Shown: positions 26,885-33,678 of the stretch, piece by piece
Layout: every line of letters starts with the position of its first letter
Position numbering within the stretch: the stretch's first letter is position 1
Assembly: GCA_002418765.1 (NCBI GenBank)
Contig: DIET01000017.1
Coordinates: forward strand, 1 to 64,000
Direction of reading: 5' to 3'
Source of the DNA: Peptococcaceae bacterium UBA5767
GTDB taxonomy: Bacteria > Bacillota > TC1 > UBA5767
Length of the DNA: 64,000 bases
Made by a program: the position numbers and the translations under genes
The notes under the pieces: generated by a model
Database searches by the model: none
Told to the model about the DNA's origin: nothing
Seen by the model: the letters and a program-made list of their open reading frames with translations, nothing else

Positions 26885-27104
26885 AGCATTCCTTTCTATA
26901 CATTTTTATGTATAAAACTGTCTGAGAAGAATTTCAGACCATCGTGCCGCTACACAGTTGTTGCTATGATTTACCTCCTGCATTGAGATATATGCTATCA
27001 TACTTTGACAGTAATGCAACGAAAAAATTAAAATAAATTGAATAAATATGCAATTATATGTAAAATTATACAATATAAATTTCTTGAATGAAGGGATTAG
27101 TAGT
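26885..27104. other. carB upstream region
   Basis: The minus-strand carB leader. It holds a 6-bp inverted repeat GTCTGA/TCAGAC (26920-26925 and 26934-26939) and an AT-rich stretch with no clear promoter pair. A GGAGG (minus strand, near 26977) has no useful frame behind it. Confidence 0.35.
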
Positions 27105-27230
27105 ATGGGAATGATTGGATACTACTTCAAAGCGGACGAGATGGTGTGCTTGCTAGGTGAAGTGATAATCTTCTCCAATACTGTTCGCAAAAGAGTCATG
27201 GAGTGCTTCGCTAGCACGGGAATAGTATAG
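27105..27230 (+). pseudogene. Possible DUF1877 N-terminal fragment
   Basis: ATG 27105 opens with MGMIGYYFKADEMV. DUF1877 (YfbM-like) proteins typically begin MGM(I/N)G(Y/N)(Y/F) followed by an acidic helix, so the first 14 codons look like such a start. After that the similarity is lost and the frame stops at 27228-27230, while a full protein has about 150-170 residues. AAGGGATT precedes the ATG. The call rests on a short stretch, so confidence is low. Confidence 0.3.
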
Positions 27231-27536
27231 GTTTAAAGATGAAGCGGCTTAGAAACTGAGGAGATTGCAGATATTTTCAAAGATTTTTTATTTGTTTGGC
27301 ATAACGAGCTCATTTTATGGGAAAATTTCGTATGCTATTTGACTGTCATGAATGGGTTCACATAGAAGTGTTCTCATTTACAGGTAATGGGTTTAACTGG
27401 GTAGTGGTGATAACTTTTTGACAGATTGTCATTAGGGAGCTAGAATAGTTTAGAGTCATATATTGTTTGGGAATCACTTGCAATGAGTAAACAATGGTTC
27501 TGCAATAGGGAAGGAACGTATAGAAGGGTGGTGCAA
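27231..27536 (+). other. Gene-poor stretch before DsrE-like gene
   Basis: About 300 bases. One frame reads GLETEEIADIFKDFLFVWHN followed by about 20 codons to a TAG near 27370, perhaps debris of a lost gene. The DsrE-like promoter should be here; the nearest candidate is the AT-rich DNA at 27445-27475, with no clear -35/-10 pair. Confidence 0.35.
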
Positions 27537-27890
27537 ATGAGTTATTTAATGATCATCAATGATGGACCGTATGGGAATGAACGTGCTTACAATGCGTTGC
27601 GCTTGGCGATGAGTTTACAAAAAAAATCCAAGGAAATAGATTTGATTATTTCTATGGTGGGTGATGGTGTTGTGAATGCTATCCAGGGCCAAAATACGCC
27701 TAGTGGCTATTACAATATCGGGAGTATGCTGAAATCTATTTTGTCTAAAAAGGGCAAGGTCAAGCTTTGAGGGAGTTGTATGGAGGCTCGGGGTCTGAGC
27801 CTGGAAATGATGATTCCTGGTACTGAAAAAAGTGGTATGGATGAATTGGGACAACTGAGTATGGATGCTGAAAAGGTTTTTGTATTTTGA
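27537..27890 (+). CDS. DsrE-like protein, probable selenoprotein (Sec78)
   Basis: DsrE/TusD-type proteins carry sulfur as a persulfide on a conserved cysteine. The frame from ATG 27537 runs MSYLMIINDGPYGNERAYNA ... TPSGYYNIGSMLKSILSKKG ... KVKL, meets TGA at 27768-27770 (codon 78), then continues in frame as GSCMEARGLSLEM ... MDELGQLSMDAEKVFVF to a TGA at 27888. The full 117 residues match the family's usual length. The TGA replaces the first Cys of the family's LCG(S/T)C(M/L)(D/E)ARGL motif, giving U-G-S-C. Conservation continues on both sides, and a SECIS-like hairpin starts 13 bases after the TGA. DsrE-like selenoproteins are a known rare family. A simple nonsense mutation is the alternative. 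Sulfur/selenium-type genes lie next door. Confidence 0.82.
27784..27802 (+). promoter_or_regulatory. Candidate bacterial SECIS hairpin
   Basis: AGGCTC (27784-27789) pairs perfectly with GAGCCT (27797-27802) around the 7-base loop GGGGTCT. The loop G residues lie 20-23 bases after the TGA at 27768-27770, within the usual distance for bacterial SECIS elements. The loop contains GGTCT, as does the apical loop of the E. coli fdhF SECIS. Lower-stem pairing is not evident. Confidence 0.7.
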
Positions 27891-27976
27891 TGTAGAGTAT
27901 AATTTGGTATATGGTATTTCTATCTATGATGGGACTTGGTTGGTAGTATTTTTGTGGTTTTAAGAGTATTGAAATA

Positions 27977-28027
27977 CAAAGGGGCTGTTGCAAAACTATT
28001 AAAAATAGTTTTGCAACAGCCCCTTTG
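27977..28027 (-). terminator. 24-bp perfect palindrome between DsrE gene and tRNA-Pro
   Basis: CAAAGGGGCTGTTGCAAAAC plus four more bases pairs perfectly with its complement around a 3-base loop. It sits 4 bp past the 3' end of tRNA-Pro on the minus strand and 86 bp past the DsrE-like gene on plus. It can end both transcripts, although the only T tract is inside the stem. GGGGCTGTTGCAAAA also resembles terminal repeats of some insertion sequences, so two abutting IS ends are another reading. Confidence 0.6.
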
Positions 28028-28031
28028 TGTA

Positions 28032-28108
28032 TGGTCGGAGTGACAGGATTTGAACCTGCGGCCTCTTGACCCCCAGTCAAGCGCTCTACCAAGCTGAGCC
28101 ACACCCCG
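28032..28108 (-). tRNA. tRNA-Pro(GGG)
   Basis: On the minus strand the sequence folds as a complete cloverleaf of 77 bases. The acceptor stem is CGGGGTG with CACTCCG (one G-T pair), followed by discriminator A and an encoded CCA. The D arm is GCTCAGCTTGGTAGAGC. The anticodon stem is CTTGA/TCAAG around the loop CTGGGGG, so the anticodon is GGG, which reads CCC and CCU proline codons. The T arm is GCAGG-TTCAAAT-CCTGT. A TATAAT (minus strand, 28118-28123) about 10 bases upstream is a plausible -10 element. The gene is isolated. Confidence 0.95.
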
Positions 28109-28214
28109 ATAAATGATATTATAAAGGAAAGAGTAAGAAAGTTGTAGTCTTTTCTTGATATAAATATAAAATTTCTAGCCTTTTGGATGGGATGGCAGCA
28201 AGGATGAAAAAAGG

Positions 28215-28245
28215 AAGGGGGAGGAGGAAAAACCTCATCCCCCTT
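28215..28245 (-). terminator. Terminator of the YeeE-TusA-TrxR operon
   Basis: AAGGGGGA/TCCCCCTT forms an 8-bp stem, extended by GAGG/CCTC after one mismatch. On the minus strand it is followed by CCTTTTTTC. It begins 16 bp after the stop of the thioredoxin-reductase-like gene. Confidence 0.8.
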
Positions 28246-28260
28246 CAGAAGGGTAATAGT

Positions 28261-29529
28261 CTATTTGTTGCAATCCTTACAAGCTTTTTTGAAAAGTTCA
28301 TCAAAGGTGGCGGTACAGAAACCTTCTTCACAGATGCCCTCATACAAAATACTTGAAATTCTTCCTTCATGGGTAATGACCACAGCAGGATAATTTTTTA
28401 CGCCCAGACGATCTGCCAGACCAGTAGACTTATACACATCCACACGGTTTACGGCGATGGCACCTTGTTTGGATTTTTCATAGCTATCGATTACTGATAA
28501 GAACTTTCTGGAATCAGGATCGATGGCATTGTAAACAAAGATGAGGCCGGGTTTCTCATTTTGCATAAGTATTTCTTCGAACTGCTCGGTTTCTGCGATG
28601 TATTTTTCTGCCGCAAAGCCGGCAATGGCTCCATCCCCTACAGCGGTAGCCACCTGCTTCAGCCATTTCTCCCGTACGTCGCCGCAGGCAAATACACCTG
28701 GATAGTTGGTTTCCATACGCTCATTGGTGATGATGTATTGCGAACCACTCATTTTCACTTTCTCTTGGAAGATTTCCGTGTTGGGGAGATAGCCAATGAA
28801 TTCGAAGCAAGAATCTGTTTCTACGGGGATGATTTCTTTGGTTTTTAGGTTTTTCAGATTGATGCGCTCGAGCATGTCTTCCCCTTCAAAGGAATCCACC
28901 ACTGTATTCCAGATGAAAGCCATTTTGGGATTGGCCATAGCAGCTTCACGGGCGATTTCATTGCAGTCCATCTTTCCTTCATCGTGAATGACAGAAACAC
29001 TGACCTTGTCTGCGAATTTTGTGAGGAACATACCCTCTTCGATAGCAGCGTCACCAGAACCAATGACCAGAACATGTTTTCCGGTGTTGGCGGCTGCATC
29101 ACAGGTGGCACAGAAAGAGATACCTTTGTCAAAAAGGAATTTATCCTCATTTTGCGCGCCTGTCGTGCGTGGTCTTCCACCAGTAGCGATGATGACAGAC
29201 TTGGCTATAAATTTGTTCCTAAAGGTTTCTACGATCTTTTCGTCACCTTCAAAATCAACCGATTTGACAGCAGTAAGTTTAAATTTCACACCCATCTCTT
29301 CAGCTTGTTTTTTCATTTCGTTGGTAATGTACTCGCCTTTGGGCCCGTTCGGGAAACCAGAATAGTTTTCAATGGAATTGGTATAGGTCGCCAGACCACC
29401 AATGAGTGCTTTTTCAATAAGCAATGTATTGAGTCTTGCTCGTCCAGCATAGATGGCTGCGGTCAATCCAGCTGGGCCGCCACCTATGACAATCACATCA
29501 TAATGTTCAACTTGTTTTTCTCGTGTCAT
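28261..29529 (-). CDS. Thioredoxin-reductase-like flavoprotein with thioredoxin-fold tail
   Basis: A 422-residue protein. Residues 1-315 are a thioredoxin reductase: FAD site GGGPAGLTAA (16-25), redox pair C140-A-T-C143, NAD(P)H site GSGDAAIEEG and the closing FAD motif VFACGDV. Residues ~330-410 form an added thioredoxin-like domain (GLIFVYNAIDPDSRKFLSVI then GVKNYPAVVITHEG with the cis-Pro), but the expected CxxC reads AIDPDS, so it has no active cysteines there. The chain ends A-C-K-D-C-N-K, a C-terminal C417-x-x-C420 pair that could take electrons from the flavin site. It is the last gene of the yeeE-tusA-yeeE operon, so its partner is probably TusA or a persulfide carrier; this is inference. 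Confidence 0.85.
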   Translation of the reverse strand: MTREKQVEHYDVIVIGGGPAGLTAAIYAGRARLNTLLIEKALIGGLATYTNSIENYSGFPNGPKGEYITNEMKKQAEEMGVKFKLTAVKSVDFEGDEKIVETFRNKFIAKSVIIATGGRPRTTGAQNEDKFLFDKGISFCATCDAAANTGKHVLVIGSGDAAIEEGMFLTKFADKVSVSVIHDEGKMDCNEIAREAAMANPKMAFIWNTVVDSFEGEDMLERINLKNLKTKEIIPVETDSCFEFIGYLPNTEIFQEKVKMSGSQYIITNERMETNYPGVFACGDVREKWLKQVATAVGDGAIAGFAAEKYIAETEQFEEILMQNEKPGLIFVYNAIDPDSRKFLSVIDSYEKSKQGAIAVNRVDVYKSTGLADRLGVKNYPAVVITHEGRISSILYEGICEEGFCTATFDELFKKACKDCNK

Positions 29530-29579
29530 GTTATGCCTCTTTCTTTTAATAAAAGAGCTTCCGAAGAAGCTCTTTGTTA

Positions 29580-30137
29580 TTACATAAAGAATTTAACCAG
29601 CAGCTTACTTCCAGCCATTGCTCCAAAGAACATGGCAAATCCAAATACCCACCCACTCAGTGAAAGAGAGGCGATGCCACCATACAGTGCACCAATGTTA
29701 CAGCCAAAGGCAATCCTTGCACCGTAACCCATAAGAAGTCCACCAAGTACAGCAGCGATGATTTGTTTTTTGTTTTTGATGATTTTAATTTTAAATTGTG
29801 AGGCCATCAGGGTAGCAAACAATGCCCCTACAATGATGCCTACATTTCTTAAAGAATCAGGATGATTCAAAAAACCCTGTTCAAGTGTGTTTTGTGCTCC
29901 TGTGGTGCTAAAATAATACCACTTGGCTACACTGCCACCGAGCGCTTCGTATATCCAAGCCCCCCAATTGGCAAATGCACCGGAAACACCCCAAGGTGCA
30001 CCGGAAACAGCCAATGTGACAATCTGTAGAATAGAAAGCAACACAGCACCCATGACATAAGTAAATGGATTTTTGAACCACTGCTTGTAGATTTCGTTGT
30101 CTCTTAATCGATCGAAACCAGCTTTCAGTTGATTCAT
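29580..30137 (-). CDS. YeeE/YedE-family membrane transporter (second of pair)
   Basis: A 185-residue membrane protein of the YeeE/YedE (sulf_transp) family, which imports thiosulfate or related sulfur and possibly selenium species. Four to five membrane segments are visible. The family signature G(Y/F)GAR(I/L)A.GCN(I/L)G is present as MGYGARIAFGCNIGALYGGI; the cysteine there is the transport-linked residue. I start at ATG 30137 (MNQLKAGFDRL), behind GGGGGTACCC; upstream in-frame codons overlap tusA. It lies 10 bp after tusA and 50 bp before the reductase gene. Split YeeE halves with TusA between them are known arrangements in anaerobes. Confidence 0.85.
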   Translation of the reverse strand: MNQLKAGFDRLRDNEIYKQWFKNPFTYVMGAVLLSILQIVTLAVSGAPWGVSGAFANWGAWIYEALGGSVAKWYYFSTTGAQNTLEQGFLNHPDSLRNVGIIVGALFATLMASQFKIKIIKNKKQIIAAVLGGLLMGYGARIAFGCNIGALYGGIASLSLSGWVFGFAMFFGAMAGSKLLVKFFM

Positions 30138-30147
30138 GGGTACCCCC

Positions 30148-30375
30148 TTATTTTGCTTTTTCGATGATGACTTCCCATTCGGAATCATCTACTTCTTCAA
30201 TTTCTACGTTGTGTCCGGCTTTGGTAGCCCATTCAGGAACATTTTTCATGGCACAACTGTGGTCGATTTGTACAATCAAAACATCACCAATTTCCAGTTC
30301 TTCGATAGCATTTTGCGCTTTCACCAAAGGAATGGGGCAAGCCTCACCAAAACAATCCAAAATAACTTCTTTCAT
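30148..30375 (-). CDS. tusA: TusA-family sulfur carrier (first copy)
   Basis: A 75-residue TusA/YedF-like protein. It opens MKEVILDCFGEACPIPLVKA, with the family's C-P-x-P motif; the cysteine of CPIP carries the persulfide. A second cysteine precedes it (LDCFGEACP), as in many TusA proteins next to YeeE transporters. The start is ATG 30375, eight bases after GGAGG; earlier ATG codons at 30381 and 30396 are less well placed. It lies between two yeeE genes, so it probably accepts sulfur (or selenium) brought in by them. Selenium-linked YedE/YedF pairs look similar, which fits the DsrE-like selenoprotein nearby. Confidence 0.88.
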   Translation of the reverse strand: MKEVILDCFGEACPIPLVKAQNAIEELEIGDVLIVQIDHSCAMKNVPEWATKAGHNVEIEEVDDSEWEVIIEKAK

Positions 30376-30408
30376 TATCATATCCTCCGTATTCAAAATT
30401 TTTTAACG

Positions 30409-31107
30409 TTATTCTTTTTCTTTGCGATTTTCCCATTTTACTGCCACGACATAGAGAAATCCGATGAACACAAGTTGCACTGCTACGGCACCTGTCCAAC
30501 CGAATAAGTCAGGTAGAAAAATGGTTTTTCCATTGGAAATAAAGTGATATTTCCAGAATTCAAAATCGTGTGCTCCCCAAAGTGATCCAATGATAAAAAA
30601 CACCAAGGCCAGCATCTGCATGGTAAATCCTTCTCCAACTCTCATCAGGGTCCCAGAAGCACATCCGCCTGCAATGACCATACCAGTTCCGAATAAAAAA
30701 GCACCGACCACTGTTGCCAGACTAATGGGGACTACATAACCCATGCCCGGAATAGGGAGGCCTCTCATCTGGTAGCCATATTTTATGGCGGCAAATCCGA
30801 TGGTTGTGAGTGCAAAAGCAATGAGTACGGCACGGGTCAGTGCGGTTCCTCCGGTAAGGTAGGGATCCCTCATGGACGCCGTGAAGCAAAATCGTGCTCG
30901 TTGCAAAACAAAACCAAATCCGATGCCTGTCATCCAGAAAAAGCCAACCATGGCTGAGCGTTGAGCCAATAGAATCCCAATGATGACAAATATGATGGCC
31001 AAGATAATGCCAACGGGTATCATGTTTTTTTTCGGGGTTCTAGAACCACTGCTTCTTCTGGAACTTCTGATAGAGCCTGATGAATCTGTACTGTTTGTTA
31101 CTGCCAT
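30409..31107 (-). CDS. YeeE/YedE-family membrane transporter (first of pair)
   Basis: A 232-residue protein. The first ~27 residues are a Ser/Arg-rich hydrophilic tail (TDSSGSIRSSRRSSGSRTPK), unusual for the family. About six membrane segments follow. It has the N-terminal YeeE signature GFGFVLQRARFCF, with its conserved cysteine, and GGCASGTLMRVGEG, the second cysteine signature. It is the first gene of the minus-strand operon, 34 bp ahead of tusA, and divergent from the LysR gene 180 bp away. ATG 31107 has AGGAGTGAG upstream. Together with the shorter partner at 29580 it would form a complete transport unit. Confidence 0.87.
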   Translation of the reverse strand: MAVTNSTDSSGSIRSSRRSSGSRTPKKNMIPVGIILAIIFVIIGILLAQRSAMVGFFWMTGIGFGFVLQRARFCFTASMRDPYLTGGTALTRAVLIAFALTTIGFAAIKYGYQMRGLPIPGMGYVVPISLATVVGAFLFGTGMVIAGGCASGTLMRVGEGFTMQMLALVFFIIGSLWGAHDFEFWKYHFISNGKTIFLPDLFGWTGAVAVQLVFIGFLYVVAVKWENRKEKE

Positions 31108-31188
31108 TTCATCTCACTCCTGTCGTAAAAAAATTTAATTGACACATATTTCACAATCCCAGATTAATTGTACCATTTTTCACGTTAG

Positions 31189-31199
31189 CCGATTATCGG
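31189..31199. promoter_or_regulatory. Short palindrome in the yeeE/LysR divergent region
   Basis: CCGAT-T-ATCGG is a perfect 5-1-5 palindrome in the 180 bp between the divergent yeeE operon and the LysR gene. LysR-type regulators bind T-N11-A sites in such regions. An AT-rich imperfect repeat follows at 31200-31225. The assignment as a LysR site is inference. Confidence 0.4.
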
Positions 31200-31287
31200 A
31201 ATATATGATACTATATTCTATATATCAATAACACGTTGGTAAGCTCAAAAGAAAATTGGATGTCGGCGATGAATAGGAAGGAAATAC

Positions 31288-32184
31288 ATGAATATTGAGA
31301 GCTTTAGAATTTTTGAATTGGTGGTAGAGGCCAAGAGCATATCGAAAGTTGCCAATCAGGTACACATGTCTCAGTCGGCACTCAGTCAGATGATTTCCAG
31401 GATTGAGGATTCGCTAGGTTATCAGTTGCTCAATAGAAGTAACAAAGGAGTTGAAGTAACTGAAATGGGCAAGATCGTTGTCAAATATGCGGATAATATT
31501 TTGCGAAACTATGAAAAGATGATCCAAGAACTAAAACGTTATGAGAAAAAAATGGACACCGTCATGATCAATGGCAATTGGTCGTTGGTCAATTATTCTA
31601 TACCTTGTATTCTTTATAAGGTTAAGAAACGTCTTCCTGATCACAAATATGAATTGTTTTCCAGTTCGAATGAAGATACACTTCGGGATATCAGCAATGA
31701 TATTTGCGATATTGGCTTTATTTCTTGTCATGTACGTGATAAAGCTTTATCAAGCCATATTATTGGTAAGGAAAAAGTAGTTTTGGTGGCGTCAAAAGAT
31801 TATGCAATTCCTGATAAGATTACCATTGGAGATTTGCCCAATTATGAATTCTTAAAACTAAAGAATAGAGAAAGCGTAAACTATTGTTTGCAGAAAGAAT
31901 TGGATTACAAAGGAGTATCGTATGAAGCACTGAATACGATTTTTGAGGTGGATTCTATTTCTTCCGTGAAATCTTCTTTGGAAAATCGTTTTGGCATAGC
32001 TTTTTTACCTTACATGGCAGTGAAAAAAGAATTGTATGAAGAAAAGTATAAGATCGTAGAAATTGATGGACTTGTTTTGGAATATGATATTTATGTGGTG
32101 ACCAAGCGTATGGAAGAGCTCAATGAGTCTGTAAAGGAAACGCTTGGCCTCATTCGTGAAATGGGTAGGGATGGATTTTGCTGA
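31288..32184 (+). CDS. LysR-family transcriptional regulator
   Basis: A 298-residue LysR-type regulator. The N-terminal winged HTH is clear (SISKVANQVHMSQSALSQMI then SRIEDSLGYQLLNRS). The effector-binding domain spans about residues 90-295, with the family's low conservation. It is divergent from the yeeE-tusA-yeeE-reductase operon and ends exactly at the stop of a convergent second tusA gene, with no base between them. By position it should control the sulfur operon, with a sulfur compound or its derivative as the signal; this is inference. ATG 31288 follows AGGAAGGAAATAC. Confidence 0.92.
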   Translation: MNIESFRIFELVVEAKSISKVANQVHMSQSALSQMISRIEDSLGYQLLNRSNKGVEVTEMGKIVVKYADNILRNYEKMIQELKRYEKKMDTVMINGNWSLVNYSIPCILYKVKKRLPDHKYELFSSSNEDTLRDISNDICDIGFISCHVRDKALSSHIIGKEKVVLVASKDYAIPDKITIGDLPNYEFLKLKNRESVNYCLQKELDYKGVSYEALNTIFEVDSISSVKSSLENRFGIAFLPYMAVKKELYEEKYKIVEIDGLVLEYDIYVVTKRMEELNESVKETLGLIREMGRDGFC

Positions 32185-32406
32185 TTAAACTTTTTTTACG
32201 GTGATGATAAATATACCGTGATTCATTTCTTCCACGGTATAGGAGATGACTTTGCGCGTTAAGAATTCATCAATGGATTCCAAGACGCAGTCGTGGTCCG
32301 TCATAACTTGAAATGAGTCTCCGGGTTTCAAAGTTTGCAGCATCATTTTAATTTTCAAAATGGGTATGGGGCAGAAATCCCCAATACAGTCGATGGTGTC
32401 CATCAT
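32185..32406 (-). CDS. TusA-family sulfur carrier (second copy)
   Basis: A 73-residue TusA-like protein, MMDTIDCIGDFCPIPILKIK, with the CPIP motif and a preceding cysteine, as in the first copy. Start could be ATG 32406 or ATG 32403; GAGG lies just upstream of both. It converges on the LysR gene, their stops abutting. A TATAAT on the minus strand (32461-32466) and a 22-bp palindrome at 32435-32456 lie upstream, so it seems to have its own regulated promoter, separate from the operon across the LysR gene. Two TusA copies in 2.5 kb suggest distinct partners. Confidence 0.87.
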   Translation of the reverse strand: MMDTIDCIGDFCPIPILKIKMMLQTLKPGDSFQVMTDHDCVLESIDEFLTRKVISYTVEEMNHGIFIITVKKV

Positions 32407-32434
32407 ATACCTCGCAATTTTAGATTGGCGTTGA

Positions 32435-32456
32435 CTAGACCTAGAAATAGGTCTAG
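32435..32456. promoter_or_regulatory. 22-bp palindrome at the tusA-2 promoter
   Basis: CTAGACCTA, a 4-base loop and TAGGTCTAG, a perfect 9-bp inverted repeat. On the minus strand it starts five bases after TATAAT (32461-32466), so it covers the expected transcription start. It is a good candidate operator or 5' mRNA hairpin. Confidence 0.55.
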
Positions 32457-32532
32457 ATTTATTATAACCTAAGTGGCCATAAAGTTGCAGGGTTGTGATG
32501 GGGTAATTTATAAGGAAGAAGTGTCGTGAGAA

Positions 32533-33678
32533 ATGATGGATTTTAGTAGAATAAGAGCCAGCGAAAAAATGCGTGAACTACTTTGGGAATCGCTCGAAGG
32601 AGGCCATTGGCATGGACGTGGTCCTTACACCAAAGAGGTGGAACGGTTGCTTTCTGAGCGTCTTAATGCTTCTGTTTGGATGACAACATCTTGTACGCAT
32701 GCTTTGGAATTGGCTTTACGCCTTTGCCATTTGGCCGATGGTGATGAAGTAATTCTTCCTTCTTATGCCTTTCCCTCAGTTGCCAATGCAGTTTTGATGG
32801 CCAATGGAACGATACGCTATGCTCCGATAGAGCCCGTGACCGGTTGTCTTGATGTCGATGCATTGCCTGGCTTGGTTACAGAAAGAACCAAAGCAGTTCT
32901 TGTGGTGCATTATGGTGGGCAAAGTCATCAGATTCGCGAATTGGCGACATTTTGTCGTCAGAATCATCTTTTTTTAATTGAAGATGCAGCGCAAGCATTC
33001 GGTTCTACGGTTGACGGAAGAGCCTTAGGAACCTTTGGTGATTTTTCTGCCATCAGTTTCCATGGAACAAAAAATGTGGGTTGCGGTGAAGGTGGTGCCT
33101 TGGTGATCAGGCAACCTGATTCGCAACAAAGGGAAATGATTGAGAGCTATTTGGAAAAAGGGACCAACCGTCTTTCTTTTGAACGTCAACAGGTTTCGCA
33201 CTATGAGTGGACTTCATTAGGTTCTAGTTTGGTTCCAAGTGATCTATTGATGGCCCTTTTGTATGGGGGATTGCAAGAATTTGATGAGAACAATGCATTA
33301 CGTAAAAATATCTATGAACGATATGTTCGGTATTTTCAGGAGAATAGTTTTTCTGGGTTAGAGAGATTCTCAGGACAAATAGAAAGTGAAACAACGCACA
33401 ATGCCCATCTTTTTTGGTTGGTATGGAAGGATGCATTTTTGGCCCAGAAGTTTATTGATTTGATGCGTGAGAGAAATATTCCCTGCTATCCTCATTTTTA
33501 TCCTTTGCATCTGTCTAAAATGGGGAAAAGATTCAGGCTAGGGCATGAGGATTTGTGGTATGAGGAACAAATCAAAGATACCCTGGTACGATTGCCCTTA
33601 TTTTCATCCATGAGTCAGTCAGAGGTTGATATGGTTTTTGTCGCCTTGGAAGAAGTTCGTGAGGATTTTTATGGTTAG
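32533..33678 (+). CDS. DegT/DnrJ-family aminotransferase
   Basis: A 381-residue PLP enzyme of the DegT/DnrJ/EryC1/StrS family, which transfers amino groups onto sugars or cyclitols. The PLP lysine is K180 in SFHGTKNVGCGEGG. LIEDAAQAFGS carries the cofactor-binding Asp, and the N-terminus has GPYTKEVERLL and SCTHALELAL. The SFHGTK and CGEGG pattern is closest to the WecE/RffA type (4-keto-sugar aminotransferase). It opens a chain of six genes, each overlapping the next; the overlap with the glycosyltransferase is 8 bp. The ribosome site ahead of ATG 32533 is weak (AAGGAAG is about 17 bases away). Confidence 0.88.
   Translation: MMDFSRIRASEKMRELLWESLEGGHWHGRGPYTKEVERLLSERLNASVWMTTSCTHALELALRLCHLADGDEVILPSYAFPSVANAVLMANGTIRYAPIEPVTGCLDVDALPGLVTERTKAVLVVHYGGQSHQIRELATFCRQNHLFLIEDAAQAFGSTVDGRALGTFGDFSAISFHGTKNVGCGEGGALVIRQPDSQQREMIESYLEKGTNRLSFERQQVSHYEWTSLGSSLVPSDLLMALLYGGLQEFDENNALRKNIYERYVRYFQENSFSGLERFSGQIESETTHNAHLFWLVWKDAFLAQKFIDLMRERNIPCYPHFYPLHLSKMGKRFRLGHEDLWYEEQIKDTLVRLPLFSSMSQSEVDMVFVALEEVREDFYG

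Noticed and set aside
26920..26939. Hairpin GTCTGA/TCAGAC in the carB leader as an attenuator
   Set aside because: Only a 6-bp stem with a short, interrupted U tract, and no competing antiterminator pairing was found.
28984..29727. 247-codon plus-strand open frame
   Set aside because: It is the shadow of the thioredoxin-reductase-like and yeeE genes on the other strand; its composition is that of an antisense reading.
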